Shown: positions 8,764 to 17,585, counted from the stretch's first letter. The stretch: 64,000 nucleotides of DNA from UBA2336 sp036787955 (GCA_036787955.1 DAIQOI010000008.1:1-64000); one strand, 5' to 3'. A program made the numbers and translations. Notes: generated by a model not told the origin, from the letters alone.

Positions 8764-9293
8764 CTACCATAAGAATCGGCATCATCAACATATCGGATCG
8801 GGCAAGCCGTGGTGAATATGAAGACCTTCCCGGAAAAGAAATCGTTGCAACACTGAACGACTTCCTGAAAAGTCCCTGGGAAAAAGAATACACCGTCATA
8901 CCCGATGAACAAAAACTCATTGAACAGACCCTCATTGACATGGCCGATAACCGCAAGTGTTGTCTTATCATCACCAGTGGTGGCACAGGTCCGGCCAGGC
9001 GCGATGTAACACCCGAAGCCACAGAAGCAGTGTGCGAAAAGATGCTGCCCGGTTTTGGCGAGCTGATGCGGTTGGAAAGCCTGAAATACGTGCCTACCGC
9101 CATCCTATCGCGGCAGACGGCCGGAATTCGCGGAAAAACCTTAATTTTGAATCTGCCAGGCAAACCAAAGGCTATACGCCAGTGCCTGAATGCTGTCTTC
9201 CCGGCGATTCCTTATTGCATTGATCTGCTCGAGGGGCCATTTATCGAATGCAATGAATCGGTGATTAAAGCCTTCAGGCCCAAAGTTGTATAA
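8760..9293 (+). CDS. mog: molybdopterin adenylyltransferase (MogA/MoaB family)
   Basis: A 177-residue cytoplasmic protein of the MogA/MoaB fold. It begins TTIRIGIINISDRASRG. The pterin-binding motif TSGGTGPARRDVTPEAT lies near residues 72-88, and LPGKPKAIRQCL lies near the end. MogA adenylylates molybdopterin before molybdenum insertion. The frame is open further upstream, but the ATG at 8760 overlaps the trhO stop (ATGA) and gives the standard N-terminus. No other molybdenum-cofactor genes are in view. Confidence 0.93.
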   Translation: MTTIRIGIINISDRASRGEYEDLPGKEIVATLNDFLKSPWEKEYTVIPDEQKLIEQTLIDMADNRKCCLIITSGGTGPARRDVTPEATEAVCEKMLPGFGELMRLESLKYVPTAILSRQTAGIRGKTLILNLPGKPKAIRQCLNAVFPAIPYCIDLLEGPFIECNESVIKAFRPKVV

Positions 9294-9305
9294 TTGCAGG
9301 TTTTT

Positions 9306-10283
9306 ATGAAGATAAAGTACTACTACGACACCGAAACCTGTAAGTACGAGCGCGTACGCACCCGCACCAGCGATGTTATTCTCAATGCGCTGGGTATCTT
9401 CTTCCTTACCCTGGCCATGGCTGTAGGCATATACCTGTTGTTCTCAAAATACTTTGAATCACCCAAAGAACTTTTCCTGAAAAACGAAATCCGGGAAATG
9501 GAATACTACTACACCAACCTGAAGAAACAGGTTGAAGAACTTGAAAAAACACTGGCCGCCCTCGAACACCGCGATGACAACATCTACCGGGTTGTGCTGG
9601 GGGCCGAGCCTATCGATAAATCTATCCGTAATGCCGGTGTGGGCGGTGTTGAGCGGTACAGCGATATTTTGGAAAAAAATATTCAACACAAGGACATCAT
9701 CCTCGAGCTGCACAAACGGGTCGACCAGCTGCGCAGGAAATTGTACATCGAATCAAAATCGCAGGATGAAGTGGTTGAACTGGCCGAAAACAAAGAGAAA
9801 CTGTTTGCCGCCACTCCGGCCATACAACCCATCGCCAACAAACAACTCATCGCTCTGGCTTCAGGCTTTGGTATGCGCATACATCCTGTGTATAAAGTAA
9901 AGAAAATGCACACAGGTATTGATTTTGCCGCGCCTATCGGCACACCGGTTTATGCCACAGCCGATGGTGTGGTTGAAGATGTTACCGTACAGTTCAGCGG
10001 TTATGGAAAAATGATTACCATTAACCATGGCTTTGGCTATGAAACGCGGTATGCCCATCTGCATGATTTTGCCGTGCGCAAAGGACAGAAAGTAAAACGC
10101 GGTGATTTAATTGGTTACGTGGGAAACACCGGCTTATCTACAGCACCTCACCTTCACTATGAAGTGCTGCTTCACGGTGTATTCATTAACCCGGTTCACT
10201 ACTTCTACAACGATCTCACACCAGCCGAATACGAAAAGATTATTGAACTCGCTTCAATCGAAAACCAGTCGCTCGGTATGTAA
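9306..10283 (+). CDS. M23 family metallopeptidase (membrane-anchored, coiled coil)
   Basis: A 325-residue peptidoglycan endopeptidase-type protein. A single membrane anchor lies at about residues 24-47, followed by a coiled coil at about 58-90. The LytM/M23 domain sits at the C-terminus. Zinc and catalytic residues are visible: H202 and D206 (HTGID), H251 and H253 (AHLH) and H284 (HLHYE), so the enzyme looks active. The frame opens at a TTG at 9294, but the ATG at 9306 is the better start. The architecture matches cell-wall hydrolases that act in elongation or division. It stands 12 bp after mog. Confidence 0.93.
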   Translation: MKIKYYYDTETCKYERVRTRTSDVILNALGIFFLTLAMAVGIYLLFSKYFESPKELFLKNEIREMEYYYTNLKKQVEELEKTLAALEHRDDNIYRVVLGAEPIDKSIRNAGVGGVERYSDILEKNIQHKDIILELHKRVDQLRRKLYIESKSQDEVVELAENKEKLFAATPAIQPIANKQLIALASGFGMRIHPVYKVKKMHTGIDFAAPIGTPVYATADGVVEDVTVQFSGYGKMITINHGFGYETRYAHLHDFAVRKGQKVKRGDLIGYVGNTGLSTAPHLHYEVLLHGVFINPVHYFYNDLTPAEYEKIIELASIENQSLGM

Positions 10284-10482
10284 TAAATGAACCGGCTGAT
10301 TGCAGCATATTCCTCCTGCTGTGTATACCGTTTGGGGGGCGTAGTGGCGGATTTTTAGCATCCCTATAGCTATCGGAATTTAATCGAAGAGCTGAATTTG
10401 AATCAACCACAAAGCTGTCATACGAAGCACTGCACCTGCCATTACCCCAAACCGCTGTGGTGCGTTTGTTGTTCTTATCTGT

Positions 10483-10857
10483 CTATTCGTGAACCTGGCA
10501 TGCCTCTAGAATATTTCCGTCCGGATCGAAAAAGTGAAAATATTTGACAAAACCGTCATCAATAACTTCTCCAACTTTAATACCTCTTTCTTTTAGTTCC
10601 TGATTTGCAGACCTTGCATCAGGTGTTCTGAATATTGGATAGGAAGAAGTATCAGGATTGTTTTGAATTACTTTTTCGGTTTGCCAAAGCGTCAGGCTTG
10701 TCGGACCGCCTGTATCTAAAACAACGAGCTTTAATTTTGGATCATCATAAATAGGTTTAAGGTTTAACTTTTCTTGATACCATTTCTTGGATATTTCTAT
10801 GTCAGAAACTCGTATGATTATGGTATCAATTCCTTGTAATGATTTTTTAATTTCCAT
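10483..10857 (-). CDS. VOC family (glyoxalase/bleomycin-resistance-like) protein
   Basis: A 124-residue single VOC domain. It begins with the beta strand IDTIIIRVSDIEISKKWYQEKLNLKP. It ends with YFHFFDPDGNILEACQV, where E in ILEA is the usual metal ligand of the second half. VOC proteins of this size act as dimers and bind metals or small hydrophobic ligands; the substrate cannot be told. Codon use is AT-richer than in flanking genes, and the gene is on the opposite strand from both neighbours, so it may be acquired. Confidence 0.85.
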   Translation of the reverse strand: MEIKKSLQGIDTIIIRVSDIEISKKWYQEKLNLKPIYDDPKLKLVVLDTGGPTSLTLWQTEKVIQNNPDTSSYPIFRTPDARSANQELKERGIKVGEVIDDGFVKYFHFFDPDGNILEACQVHE

Positions 10858-10867
10858 TTCTTGATTT

Positions 10868-11065
10868 TTAAGTTGAATTGAGTACCGCTAAAATAGCATC
10901 TTCAATCAGAAAAATTCTTTTCTCATCATCTGGTGGTTCCTTCTCGTCAGTAACCGGTGTTTTGTCCAAAATATATTCATGTTTTTCTGTTTTTTTGGGT
11001 CGCCATATAAACCTATGATTGACCACAAGATGGGCCGCCAGGAAGACGGGACACCTGGCCTTCAT
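10868..11065 (-). CDS. short doubtful hypothetical protein
   Basis: An open frame of 65 residues with an ATG, ending 11 bp before the VOC gene start on the same strand. The predicted protein has a lysine- and glutamate-rich middle (KKTEKHEYI, TDEKEPPDDEKR). It has no recognised domain, signal or membrane segment. It could be a small gene co-transcribed with the VOC gene, a decayed fragment, or chance. I do not recognise it. Confidence 0.25.
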   Translation of the reverse strand: MKARCPVFLAAHLVVNHRFIWRPKKTEKHEYILDKTPVTDEKEPPDDEKRIFLIEDAILAVLNST

Positions 11066-11155
11066 CTATGAACTAAAGTTACAGCCCTGCTGAAAAACCA
11101 CGCTGAAGCTCTCACTGTAAGAAAATCATTGCGTTATCCATTCATGGAACTGCTG

Positions 11156-11169
11156 CAGGCAGCTGCCTG
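11156..11169. repeat. 14-bp perfect palindrome upstream of the C69 gene
   Basis: CAGGCAGCTGCCTG is a perfect 14-bp palindrome, 41 bp before the ATG of the C69 peptidase gene. A promoter-like pair (TTG, 16 nt, TAACTTTT) lies between it and the gene, so it could be an operator. It could also be chance. Confidence 0.3.
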
Positions 11170-11210
11170 ATTTCTGAATCAAAATTGTATGTTGCATATA
11201 AATAACTTTT

Positions 11211-12485
11211 ATGTGCGACATCTTATACGTACCGCCAACTGCCAGCTATTCCGGCCACACAGTCTTTGCCAAGAACTCCGATCGCGAACCAGATGAAGCG
11301 CAGGTAATAGAATATGTTCCGCGGCAGGTGCATTCTGCCACAACGCTCAACTGTACGTTCATCACCATTCCGCAGGTCCGGGAAACGTATGCCTGCATCC
11401 TATCCCGCCCTTTTCAGATGTGGGGCGCTGAAATGGGCGTAAATGAATACGGTGTTGTTATTGGGAATGAAGCCGTCTTTACCCGTATAAAATTTAGAAG
11501 AGACAACTCCGGCCTTACCGGCATGGACATGCTTCGCCTGGCACTGGAGCGAAGTAAATCGGCACCGGAAGCCCTGCAGCGCATTGTCCATTTGCTGGAG
11601 ACATATGGTCAGGACGCCTGTGGCGGATACCGCAACAAAAGATTTTTTTATCACAACAGCTTCCTGATAGCCGATGCCACTGAAGCCTTTGTGCTGGAAA
11701 CTGCGGGCAAGCATTGGGCCGTTGAAAAAGTTGAAGCAATCCGAAGCCTGTCCAACTGCCTGAGTATTTACCAGGCTGATGAACTGAGCCGGGAAGCTGA
11801 AAGGTTTGCGCGCACAAAAAAATGGATAAATCAAAATGAGCCCTTTCGTTTTGCCAAAGCCTATTCCGACCGGCTTTTTACCAGGCTGGGCCGGGGCGCA
11901 AAACGCGCAGCCACAACCTGTACCCTGGCTTCAGGTGTGCAACGGCCTGTATCCGTAGTTGATTGCATAAAGATTCTGCAAACACATAACCTGCCCGAAC
12001 ACCAATTCAAACCATCGCGCGCTACCACCGCATCGGTGTGCATGCATGCCACCGGTTTATTAAATCCAAGTGAAACCACCGGCAGCATGGTAGCAGAAAT
12101 CAGGAGAGATAAACCCCACACGGTATGGCTTACGGGAACCCCTCACCCGTGTCTTTCGGTTTATATTCCTTTTTTCATTTCCGGCTCAGCGCCAAGCAAA
12201 ACCACATCCCTTTTCGGTAAGCTTGATGATTCATTGTGGCATGCAGCACGGGCGGTGCACCGTTGGATCGGCTCCAATTACCAGGTCCGTAAACCGGTTA
12301 TTGAAGCTGATAGGCAGAAACTGCAGAACCGCTTCCTCGAACATGAAACCCGGCTTATCGGGGGCTATGCTTCAACTGAAGAACTTCAGAATTTTACTTT
12401 TCAATGCATACACGAAGTGCGCAATATGTATGCAAAATGGCTGCATCGGATAAGGCCACCCTTAGCAACCACGTGGTTTAATTAA
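11211..12485 (+). CDS. secernin-like C69 family peptidase (Ntn hydrolase)
   Basis: A 424-residue N-terminal-nucleophile hydrolase. The sequence starts MCDILYVPP, so removal of the initiator Met would expose C2 as the nucleophile. TVFAKNSDREPDEAQ follows, the hallmark of secernin/dipeptidase C69 proteins. MGVNEYGVVIGNEAVF is the second typical block. There is no signal peptide, so it should be cytoplasmic. Family members are dipeptidases or amidases, and the precise substrate is unknown. The start is fixed by the required Cys at position 2. An outer-membrane protein gene follows 45 bp downstream. Confidence 0.9.
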   Translation: MCDILYVPPTASYSGHTVFAKNSDREPDEAQVIEYVPRQVHSATTLNCTFITIPQVRETYACILSRPFQMWGAEMGVNEYGVVIGNEAVFTRIKFRRDNSGLTGMDMLRLALERSKSAPEALQRIVHLLETYGQDACGGYRNKRFFYHNSFLIADATEAFVLETAGKHWAVEKVEAIRSLSNCLSIYQADELSREAERFARTKKWINQNEPFRFAKAYSDRLFTRLGRGAKRAATTCTLASGVQRPVSVVDCIKILQTHNLPEHQFKPSRATTASVCMHATGLLNPSETTGSMVAEIRRDKPHTVWLTGTPHPCLSVYIPFFISGSAPSKTTSLFGKLDDSLWHAARAVHRWIGSNYQVRKPVIEADRQKLQNRFLEHETRLIGGYASTEELQNFTFQCIHEVRNMYAKWLHRIRPPLATTWFN

Positions 12486-12530
12486 ACGCTTAATTTACTT
12501 AACTTTCCAAATTGGAAACGCAGGAACCCC

Positions 12531-13484
12531 ATGCATAAATACCTCATTCTGTGCTTTTTTGTCGTAGCAGGCAATCAACTCCTGGGCCAGGGCTGCAGCG
12601 ATGCCGGCTTCTGTACCATGGGTGCCATGAAACCCGACCAACCTTTTAATAAAAAAGTACCGCTTAAACTCCGTTCCATGGAAATTAGTTTTTACAGAGG
12701 TACCACCACGCTTACACCAATGGTGTACGTGGCTACTGCCGATATGAGCTTTAATGTAATTGATAACAAAACCTTTGCGCAGGTTAAACTTCCCTATCAG
12801 GCTGTAAGCGGCAACTTCGGAAATACCCGGGGGCTTGGTGATATTTCATTGTGCCTTACCCGAAACATCCGCTCTACTCCTGAATACGATATCAGCGTTT
12901 CACTGGGTGCAAAAATTCCAACCAACAACTCCAACCTCAAAGACGACCGTTTCGGACTGGCCCTTCCTATGTATTACCAAGTTAGCTTAGGCACCTACGA
13001 TGCCATTGCCGGCATATCGTTCATCAACAGAAAATGGCTGTTTGCCACAGGCATCCAGCATCCGTTTAACCGGAATGGCAACGAGTTCCGGTGGGGCGAA
13101 TGGGAGCCGGTTTATAACAATGGAGAGGGCGTTGACTATGTGCGTTCCTACGCTAAAGCTTATAAGCTGAAACGCGGCACCGATGTGATGCTGCGCGTGG
13201 AGCGCAACTTCCGTTTTTCACGCTTCAATTTCAGTGCAGGGCTGCTGCCTATATTCCGCATCACACGCGATGAAATAGAAGATCCGGCTGGCACCGGAAA
13301 CCGTATCCGCCTGGAGGGTACGACAGGTATGGCACTTTCGGGAATAGTAACTGCAGGGTATAGCTTCAATGTAAAATCAGGATTACGGCTGCTGGTGGGC
13401 CACAAAATCAGCCAACGCAAAGTAAATCCGGACGGACTTACCCGCACGATGGTTACCACTTTAAGTTACTATTACAGATTCTGA
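12531..13484 (+). CDS. outer-membrane beta-barrel type protein, function unknown
   Basis: A 317-residue protein with a signal peptide (MHKYLILCFFVVAGNQLLGQ). Alternating hydrophobic strands run throughout, and it ends in an aromatic residue (SYYYRF), as outer-membrane barrels do. Strand-like blocks include VSLGAKIPTNNSNLKDD and FNVKSGLRLLVGHKIS. It resembles transporter-like outer-membrane proteins of Bacteroidota that lack a characterised ligand. Only 2 nt separate its stop from the CHAT gene start, so the two are almost certainly co-transcribed. Confidence 0.7.
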   Translation: MHKYLILCFFVVAGNQLLGQGCSDAGFCTMGAMKPDQPFNKKVPLKLRSMEISFYRGTTTLTPMVYVATADMSFNVIDNKTFAQVKLPYQAVSGNFGNTRGLGDISLCLTRNIRSTPEYDISVSLGAKIPTNNSNLKDDRFGLALPMYYQVSLGTYDAIAGISFINRKWLFATGIQHPFNRNGNEFRWGEWEPVYNNGEGVDYVRSYAKAYKLKRGTDVMLRVERNFRFSRFNFSAGLLPIFRITRDEIEDPAGTGNRIRLEGTTGMALSGIVTAGYSFNVKSGLRLLVGHKISQRKVNPDGLTRTMVTTLSYYYRF

Positions 13485-13486
13485 GC

Positions 13487-16165
13487 ATGAATCGTTTTTT
13501 TCTTTTTCTGATCATTTCTTTTTCAGCAGCTGCACAACAAACAGATGAATTCCTCATGCAGTTGCACAGCCTGATGCAGGATGCGCGCTATGAAGAGGTC
13601 ATTCAGCATACTGATAACATAGCTGCAGCCGCACTTCATCGTAATCAACTGATCAACCTCAGGGCAGAAGCACTTATCAATCTGCAAAAGCCACAGGAAG
13701 CTGAAAAGCTTCTTCAACAAGAACTTCGGCACGACAAACTCTCAACCGAAGAAAAAGGCACAACCCTGGCTACGATGGGCTTTTTATACCTGAATCTGGG
13801 AAGAACCGATAAATCTCTTGAATTGCTGCAACAGGCATCCGAGCTGCACCATGATTCTGCTAATCCGCTGCATCGTGCCCGCACCCTTGCCTTTCTGGGG
13901 CAGTTGTTCACCGTTTCGGGCAAATATGCCCAGGCCGAGGAGCAACTGCAGGTGGCCCTGCACCTGCGTGAGCTGGTGCTTCCCGAAAATCACGAACTGA
14001 TTGCAGCTGCTTACAATGATCTTGGCCTGGCTTCAACCGCAACAAACCCTGACCGCGCACTGGAATACTTCGATAAAGCAATTGCGATATACGAAGCCCG
14101 GTATGGAAAAGAACACCCGAAAATTGCCATCACGCTGGTTAATTCCGGTATCGTTTACCGTTCGATAAAACTGTATGGCGATGCTACCGCAATGTTTGAA
14201 GATGCCCTGAAAATCTGGAATAAAGTGTATGCGCAACCCCATCCTGCCAAGGCATTTGTCATATCCAATCTGGGTGAAACATCGGCAGCTATCGGCAACC
14301 TTGGTGCAGCACTAAGCTACTTTAATCAGGCATTGGAAATGTATGAACAGGTCTATGGAAAAAAGCACCCGGACATTGCGCGTATATACATTCTCATCGG
14401 ACAGATCAAACTGGCCCAGCTCCGGTTTGACGAAGCGCTGGCAAACTACCAGCAGGCCATCATTGCCAATACATCTGATTTTGACGACCAAAACCCCGAA
14501 ACGAACCCGCGGGGAAAGAACTATTATAATGGATTTCAGCTGCTTTACGCACAAATGCGAAAAGCGCAGGCATTTGAATCTCGCTACTTCGGTAAAACTT
14601 TGCGGCAACGCGATCTGGAAATCGCTTTGTACCAGCTGCAGCAATGCGACTCATTGATTGACAGACTGCGCCAGCAAACAGCCTTAGAATCTGATAAATT
14701 AACACTGGGCAGCATAGCCAATGAAGTCTATGCCGATGGTGCCCGCATCGGGTATGAATTGAGTGAAGTGGCTTTCAGAAGAAAAAGGCATTTCAGGGAA
14801 CTGAGTTTTTACTTTGCCGAAAAAAGCAAATCGGCTGTTTTGCTCGATGCCATTTCCGATGCCAATGCCAAATCATTTGCCGGATTACCCCCGGAACTAT
14901 TGGAAGAAGAAAAAAACCTGAAGAGCTCCCTCACCATGGTATATCAGAAACTGGCACAAAAGCCATCCGAGGAAGAAGAGAAATACCTGCGCGAAACAGC
15001 CTTTGAACTGAACCGTGCTTACAACGAATTCATCCGCAACCTCGAAACGCAATACCCGGATTACTACAACCTGAAATTTAACACCACCTCGCCTTCTATC
15101 CGTGCGCTGCAGCAGCGGCTGCCTGCCGGAACTGCCGTTGTCAGTTACTTTATTGACGATCATAACAACCGGAAACAGCTGTACGTCTATATCATTACTC
15201 CCAAAAAATTCTACATACAGAGCCGCACCCTTCCGGATAACTTCGACAAGCTCATAACAGGTTATCGCAACAGCATGTTCTACCTGGCACGGGCGCAGTT
15301 TATCGATATAAGCCGGCAATTATACCGGATACTCAGACCCCGGCTTCCGGGTACTGTAAACTCATTGGTCATACTGCCTACCGGAAGACTTGGGATTATT
15401 CCCTTTGAAGCGCTGCTTTACAAAAAGGTTAACGACCCGGAAACCAGCTACGATAAATTACCTTATCTCAACAACCGGTTTGCTATACGCTATGAATTTT
15501 CGGCAGGACTTATTCTACAAAAAGACAGGCCCAAAACCAACAACTTCCATTCTGCCGTACTTTTTGCACCTGTCAATTTTCCCGGCACACCCGAGTTACC
15601 TGTTTTACCCGGAACTGCAGAAGAAGTAAACCGGCTTCAGCAACTTTTCAACACAAGAGGCATTGCAACCCGCCTGCTGATGGAAAATCAGGCCAATGAA
15701 AATTCCTTTAAAGACCAATCCTTACAATCTTACAACATCATTCACCTGGCAACGCATGGAATGGTAAACGAAGACAGCCCGGACTTGTCGTGCATCTATT
15801 TATTTCCACACTCCGAGGCTGAAGACGGAAAGGTGTACACCGGTGAACTTTACAATCTTCGGTTTAATGCACAACTTGTTACCCTGTCGGCCTGCCAGAC
15901 CGGCCTGGGAAAAATTACACGTGGCGAGGGGGTTATCGGGTTATCGCGCGCTTTGGTATATGCCGGTGCACAAAATCTGCTGGTATCCTTCTGGAGTGTT
16001 GCCGATGAATCAACCGCTTTGTTTATGAGCCGGTTTTACCATCATGCCACTACTTCCTCACCTGCAAACTTTGCAAGGGCATTGCAACTCACCCGCCAGG
16101 AAATAAACGCCAGCAACTACGCTGCACCCTTTTACTGGGCACCTTTTGTTCTGATTGGCTTTTGA
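13487..16165 (+). CDS. exported TPR-CHAT protein (caspase-like protease domain)
   Basis: An 892-residue protein. A signal peptide (MNRFFLFLIISFSAAAQ) is followed by about eight TPR repeats to roughly residue 350, with kinesin-light-chain-like units such as YGKEHPKIAITLVNSGIVYRS cut short here. A helical linker follows and then a C-terminal CHAT domain. The caspase-like dyad is intact: H757 in THGM and C803 in SACQTGLG. The conserved GEGVIGLSRA and the end AAPFYWAPFVLIGF complete the domain. CHAT proteases are best known from cytoplasmic systems such as type III-E CRISPR, but the signal peptide places this one outside the cytoplasm. It follows the outer-membrane protein gene by 2 nt. The target is unknown. 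Confidence 0.92.
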   Translation: MNRFFLFLIISFSAAAQQTDEFLMQLHSLMQDARYEEVIQHTDNIAAAALHRNQLINLRAEALINLQKPQEAEKLLQQELRHDKLSTEEKGTTLATMGFLYLNLGRTDKSLELLQQASELHHDSANPLHRARTLAFLGQLFTVSGKYAQAEEQLQVALHLRELVLPENHELIAAAYNDLGLASTATNPDRALEYFDKAIAIYEARYGKEHPKIAITLVNSGIVYRSIKLYGDATAMFEDALKIWNKVYAQPHPAKAFVISNLGETSAAIGNLGAALSYFNQALEMYEQVYGKKHPDIARIYILIGQIKLAQLRFDEALANYQQAIIANTSDFDDQNPETNPRGKNYYNGFQLLYAQMRKAQAFESRYFGKTLRQRDLEIALYQLQQCDSLIDRLRQQTALESDKLTLGSIANEVYADGARIGYELSEVAFRRKRHFRELSFYFAEKSKSAVLLDAISDANAKSFAGLPPELLEEEKNLKSSLTMVYQKLAQKPSEEEEKYLRETAFELNRAYNEFIRNLETQYPDYYNLKFNTTSPSIRALQQRLPAGTAVVSYFIDDHNNRKQLYVYIITPKKFYIQSRTLPDNFDKLITGYRNSMFYLARAQFIDISRQLYRILRPRLPGTVNSLVILPTGRLGIIPFEALLYKKVNDPETSYDKLPYLNNRFAIRYEFSAGLILQKDRPKTNNFHSAVLFAPVNFPGTPELPVLPGTAEEVNRLQQLFNTRGIATRLLMENQANENSFKDQSLQSYNIIHLATHGMVNEDSPDLSCIYLFPHSEAEDGKVYTGELYNLRFNAQLVTLSACQTGLGKITRGEGVIGLSRALVYAGAQNLLVSFWSVADESTALFMSRFYHHATTSSPANFARALQLTRQEINASNYAAPFYWAPFVLIGF

Positions 16166-16206
16166 ATTATAATTGATTGATAATCAAGATTTTAGCCCGC
16201 CCCATC

Positions 16207-16316
16207 CAGTAGTAGGTGGAAAACCACCTCTACTGAAGGGTTCGGGTTAATACACGTGAAACGCTATGGCAAAGCTGAATCACTGTGCATGTGAGAACCC
16301 TAAAGTACGGCCATAG
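16207..16316 (+). ncRNA. candidate structured RNA with a pseudoknot
   Basis: About 110 nt between the CHAT gene and pcm fold into a compact design. Hairpin P1 pairs 16207-16219 with 16224-16235 (12 bp, one bulged U, AAAA loop). P2 pairs GGGTTC 16238-16243 with GAACCC 16295-16300. P3 pairs 16253-16258 with 16288-16293. CTATGGC at 16264-16270, inside the P3 loop, pairs with GCCATAG at 16310-16316, outside P2, making a 7-bp pseudoknot. No coding frame explains the segment. I do not match it to a known riboswitch or ribozyme. It could be a leader element for pcm, a 3' element of the CHAT transcript, or a free RNA. Strand is assumed from the flanking genes. Confidence 0.5.
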
Positions 16317-16389
16317 GTTTCAATTTTCCTAAAGATTTACTGAAACTTTGTTAAACCCCTCAAAATGCCCTTTTTTGCCTGAAAATTGA

Positions 16390-17040
16390 ATGTTTGAGGA
16401 CAATTACCGGCAACGCGGACTGCGAAATAAGCTTGTCAGGCTACTGCGACAAAAAGGCATAAAGGACGAACGGGTACTGTCAGCTATCTCAAAGGTGCCC
16501 CGGCACGTATTTTTTGATAATGCCTTTCTCGAACATGCTTATCAGGACAAGGCCTTTCCTATTGGCGAAGGCCAAACTATTTCGCAACCCTATACAGTAG
16601 CCTTTCAAACGGAAAAGCTCAATGTTCAGCCCGGAAACAAGGTACTTGAAATCGGAACGGGTTCGGGCTATCAGGCCTGCATCCTCCTGGAACTTGGCGC
16701 CATCGTGCACACCATCGAATTCAATAAAAAATTGTATGAAAAGGCCAGAAAAATGCTAACCCACTTAGGGTACCGGCCACATTTTCATCTGGGAGACGGC
16801 TCAAAAGGTTTGCCGGCTTTTGCACCGTTCGACCGAATTCTGGTTACAGCCGGTGCACCCGTTATACCCGATGCCCTCACAGAGCAGCTTAGTGATGGTG
16901 GTATACTGGTTATTCCGGTAGGCGATCGTGAAAAGCAGGTGATGGTGCGCATCACAAAAAAAGGCACGCAGCTCATCCGCGAAGACTTCGATTACTTTAG
17001 CTTTGTGCCGCTGCTGGGAGAACAGGGATGGAAGAAATGA
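16390..17040 (+). CDS. pcm: protein-L-isoaspartate O-methyltransferase
   Basis: A 216-residue SAM-dependent repair methyltransferase acting on isoaspartyl residues of aged proteins. The family block IGEGQTISQPYTVAFQTE lies near residues 57-75. The SAM loop VLEIGTGSGYQACIL follows at about 89-103. LVTAGAPVIPDAL and GGILVIPVGDR complete the fold. The length is standard. It is the first gene after the candidate structured RNA and overlaps the next gene. Confidence 0.96.
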   Translation: MFEDNYRQRGLRNKLVRLLRQKGIKDERVLSAISKVPRHVFFDNAFLEHAYQDKAFPIGEGQTISQPYTVAFQTEKLNVQPGNKVLEIGTGSGYQACILLELGAIVHTIEFNKKLYEKARKMLTHLGYRPHFHLGDGSKGLPAFAPFDRILVTAGAPVIPDALTEQLSDGGILVIPVGDREKQVMVRITKKGTQLIREDFDYFSFVPLLGEQGWKK

Positions 17041-17585
17041 TTTCAACTTTTTACCTCAACACTATGCGCCGAAAAAAGAAATTTCCGCGTGAATCTTTTG
17101 TAAGCATGACCGAACTGGTCCTGCCCAACGACACCAACACTTTGAATAACCTGATGGGCGGACGACTGATGCACTGGATGGACATCGTATCGGCTATTGC
17201 TGCTCAGAAGCATTCTAACCGCACCGTAGTAACCGCGTCTGTGGATAATATATCTTTTAAACATCCCATACAACTTGGAAATGTGGTAACCCTGCGGGCT
17301 CGTGTAACACGAGCTTTTAACTCTTCCATGGAGGTGCGGATTGATGTAGATGCAGAAGATATACCCTCTGGAAAAAAAATTGAAAGCAACAGTGCGTATT
17401 TCACCTTTGTAGCGGTTGATCAAAGCGGCCGCCCCATTGATGTACCGGAAATTGAGCCGGAAACCGATGAAGACCGCGAATATTACAACGGTGCCTTACG
17501 CCGAAGACAACTGCGGTTGATTCTGGCCGGCAGAATGAAACCTCAGGACGCCCACGAACTCAAGGCTATCTTTAACATAGATTGA
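17028..17585 (+). CDS. acyl-CoA thioesterase (hotdog fold)
   Basis: A 185-residue hotdog thioesterase. The signature LPNDTNTLNNLMGGRLMHWMD carries the Asn and Asp expected near the active site of this acyl-CoA hydrolase group. It is followed by VTASVDNISFKHPIQLGNVVTLRA. It should hydrolyse acyl-CoA in the cytoplasm. Three in-frame ATGs are possible: 17028 (13-bp overlap with pcm), 17037 (ATGA overlap, like several neighbours) and 17064. The longest is listed; 17037 or 17064 may be the real start. Confidence 0.9.
   Translation: MEEMISTFYLNTMRRKKKFPRESFVSMTELVLPNDTNTLNNLMGGRLMHWMDIVSAIAAQKHSNRTVVTASVDNISFKHPIQLGNVVTLRARVTRAFNSSMEVRIDVDAEDIPSGKKIESNSAYFTFVAVDQSGRPIDVPEIEPETDEDREYYNGALRRRQLRLILAGRMKPQDAHELKAIFNID

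Larger units (their letters stand above)
10284..11210. other. AT-richer patch holding a VOC gene and little else
   Basis: Between the M23 gene and the C69 peptidase gene the sequence becomes visibly AT-richer and switches strand. It holds a VOC gene, a doubtful short frame, and about 200 and 145 bp of non-coding DNA at its ends. An inverted pair TTTGGGG (near 10332) and CCCCAAA (near 10446) lies in the left non-coding part. No transposase, integrase or clear end repeat was found. Acquisition by transfer is an inference from composition and strand only. Confidence 0.4.

Noticed and set aside
16173..16187. TTGATT GAT AATCAA inverted repeat just after the CHAT gene, considered as a terminator.
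   Set aside because: AT-rich, a 6-bp stem and no T-run, so too weak to call a terminator.
16207..16316. Assignment of the structured RNA to cobalamin, TPP, SAM, GEMM or guanidine riboswitches, or to twister, hammerhead or pistol ribozymes.
   Set aside because: The conserved sequence blocks of those classes as I know them are not present.
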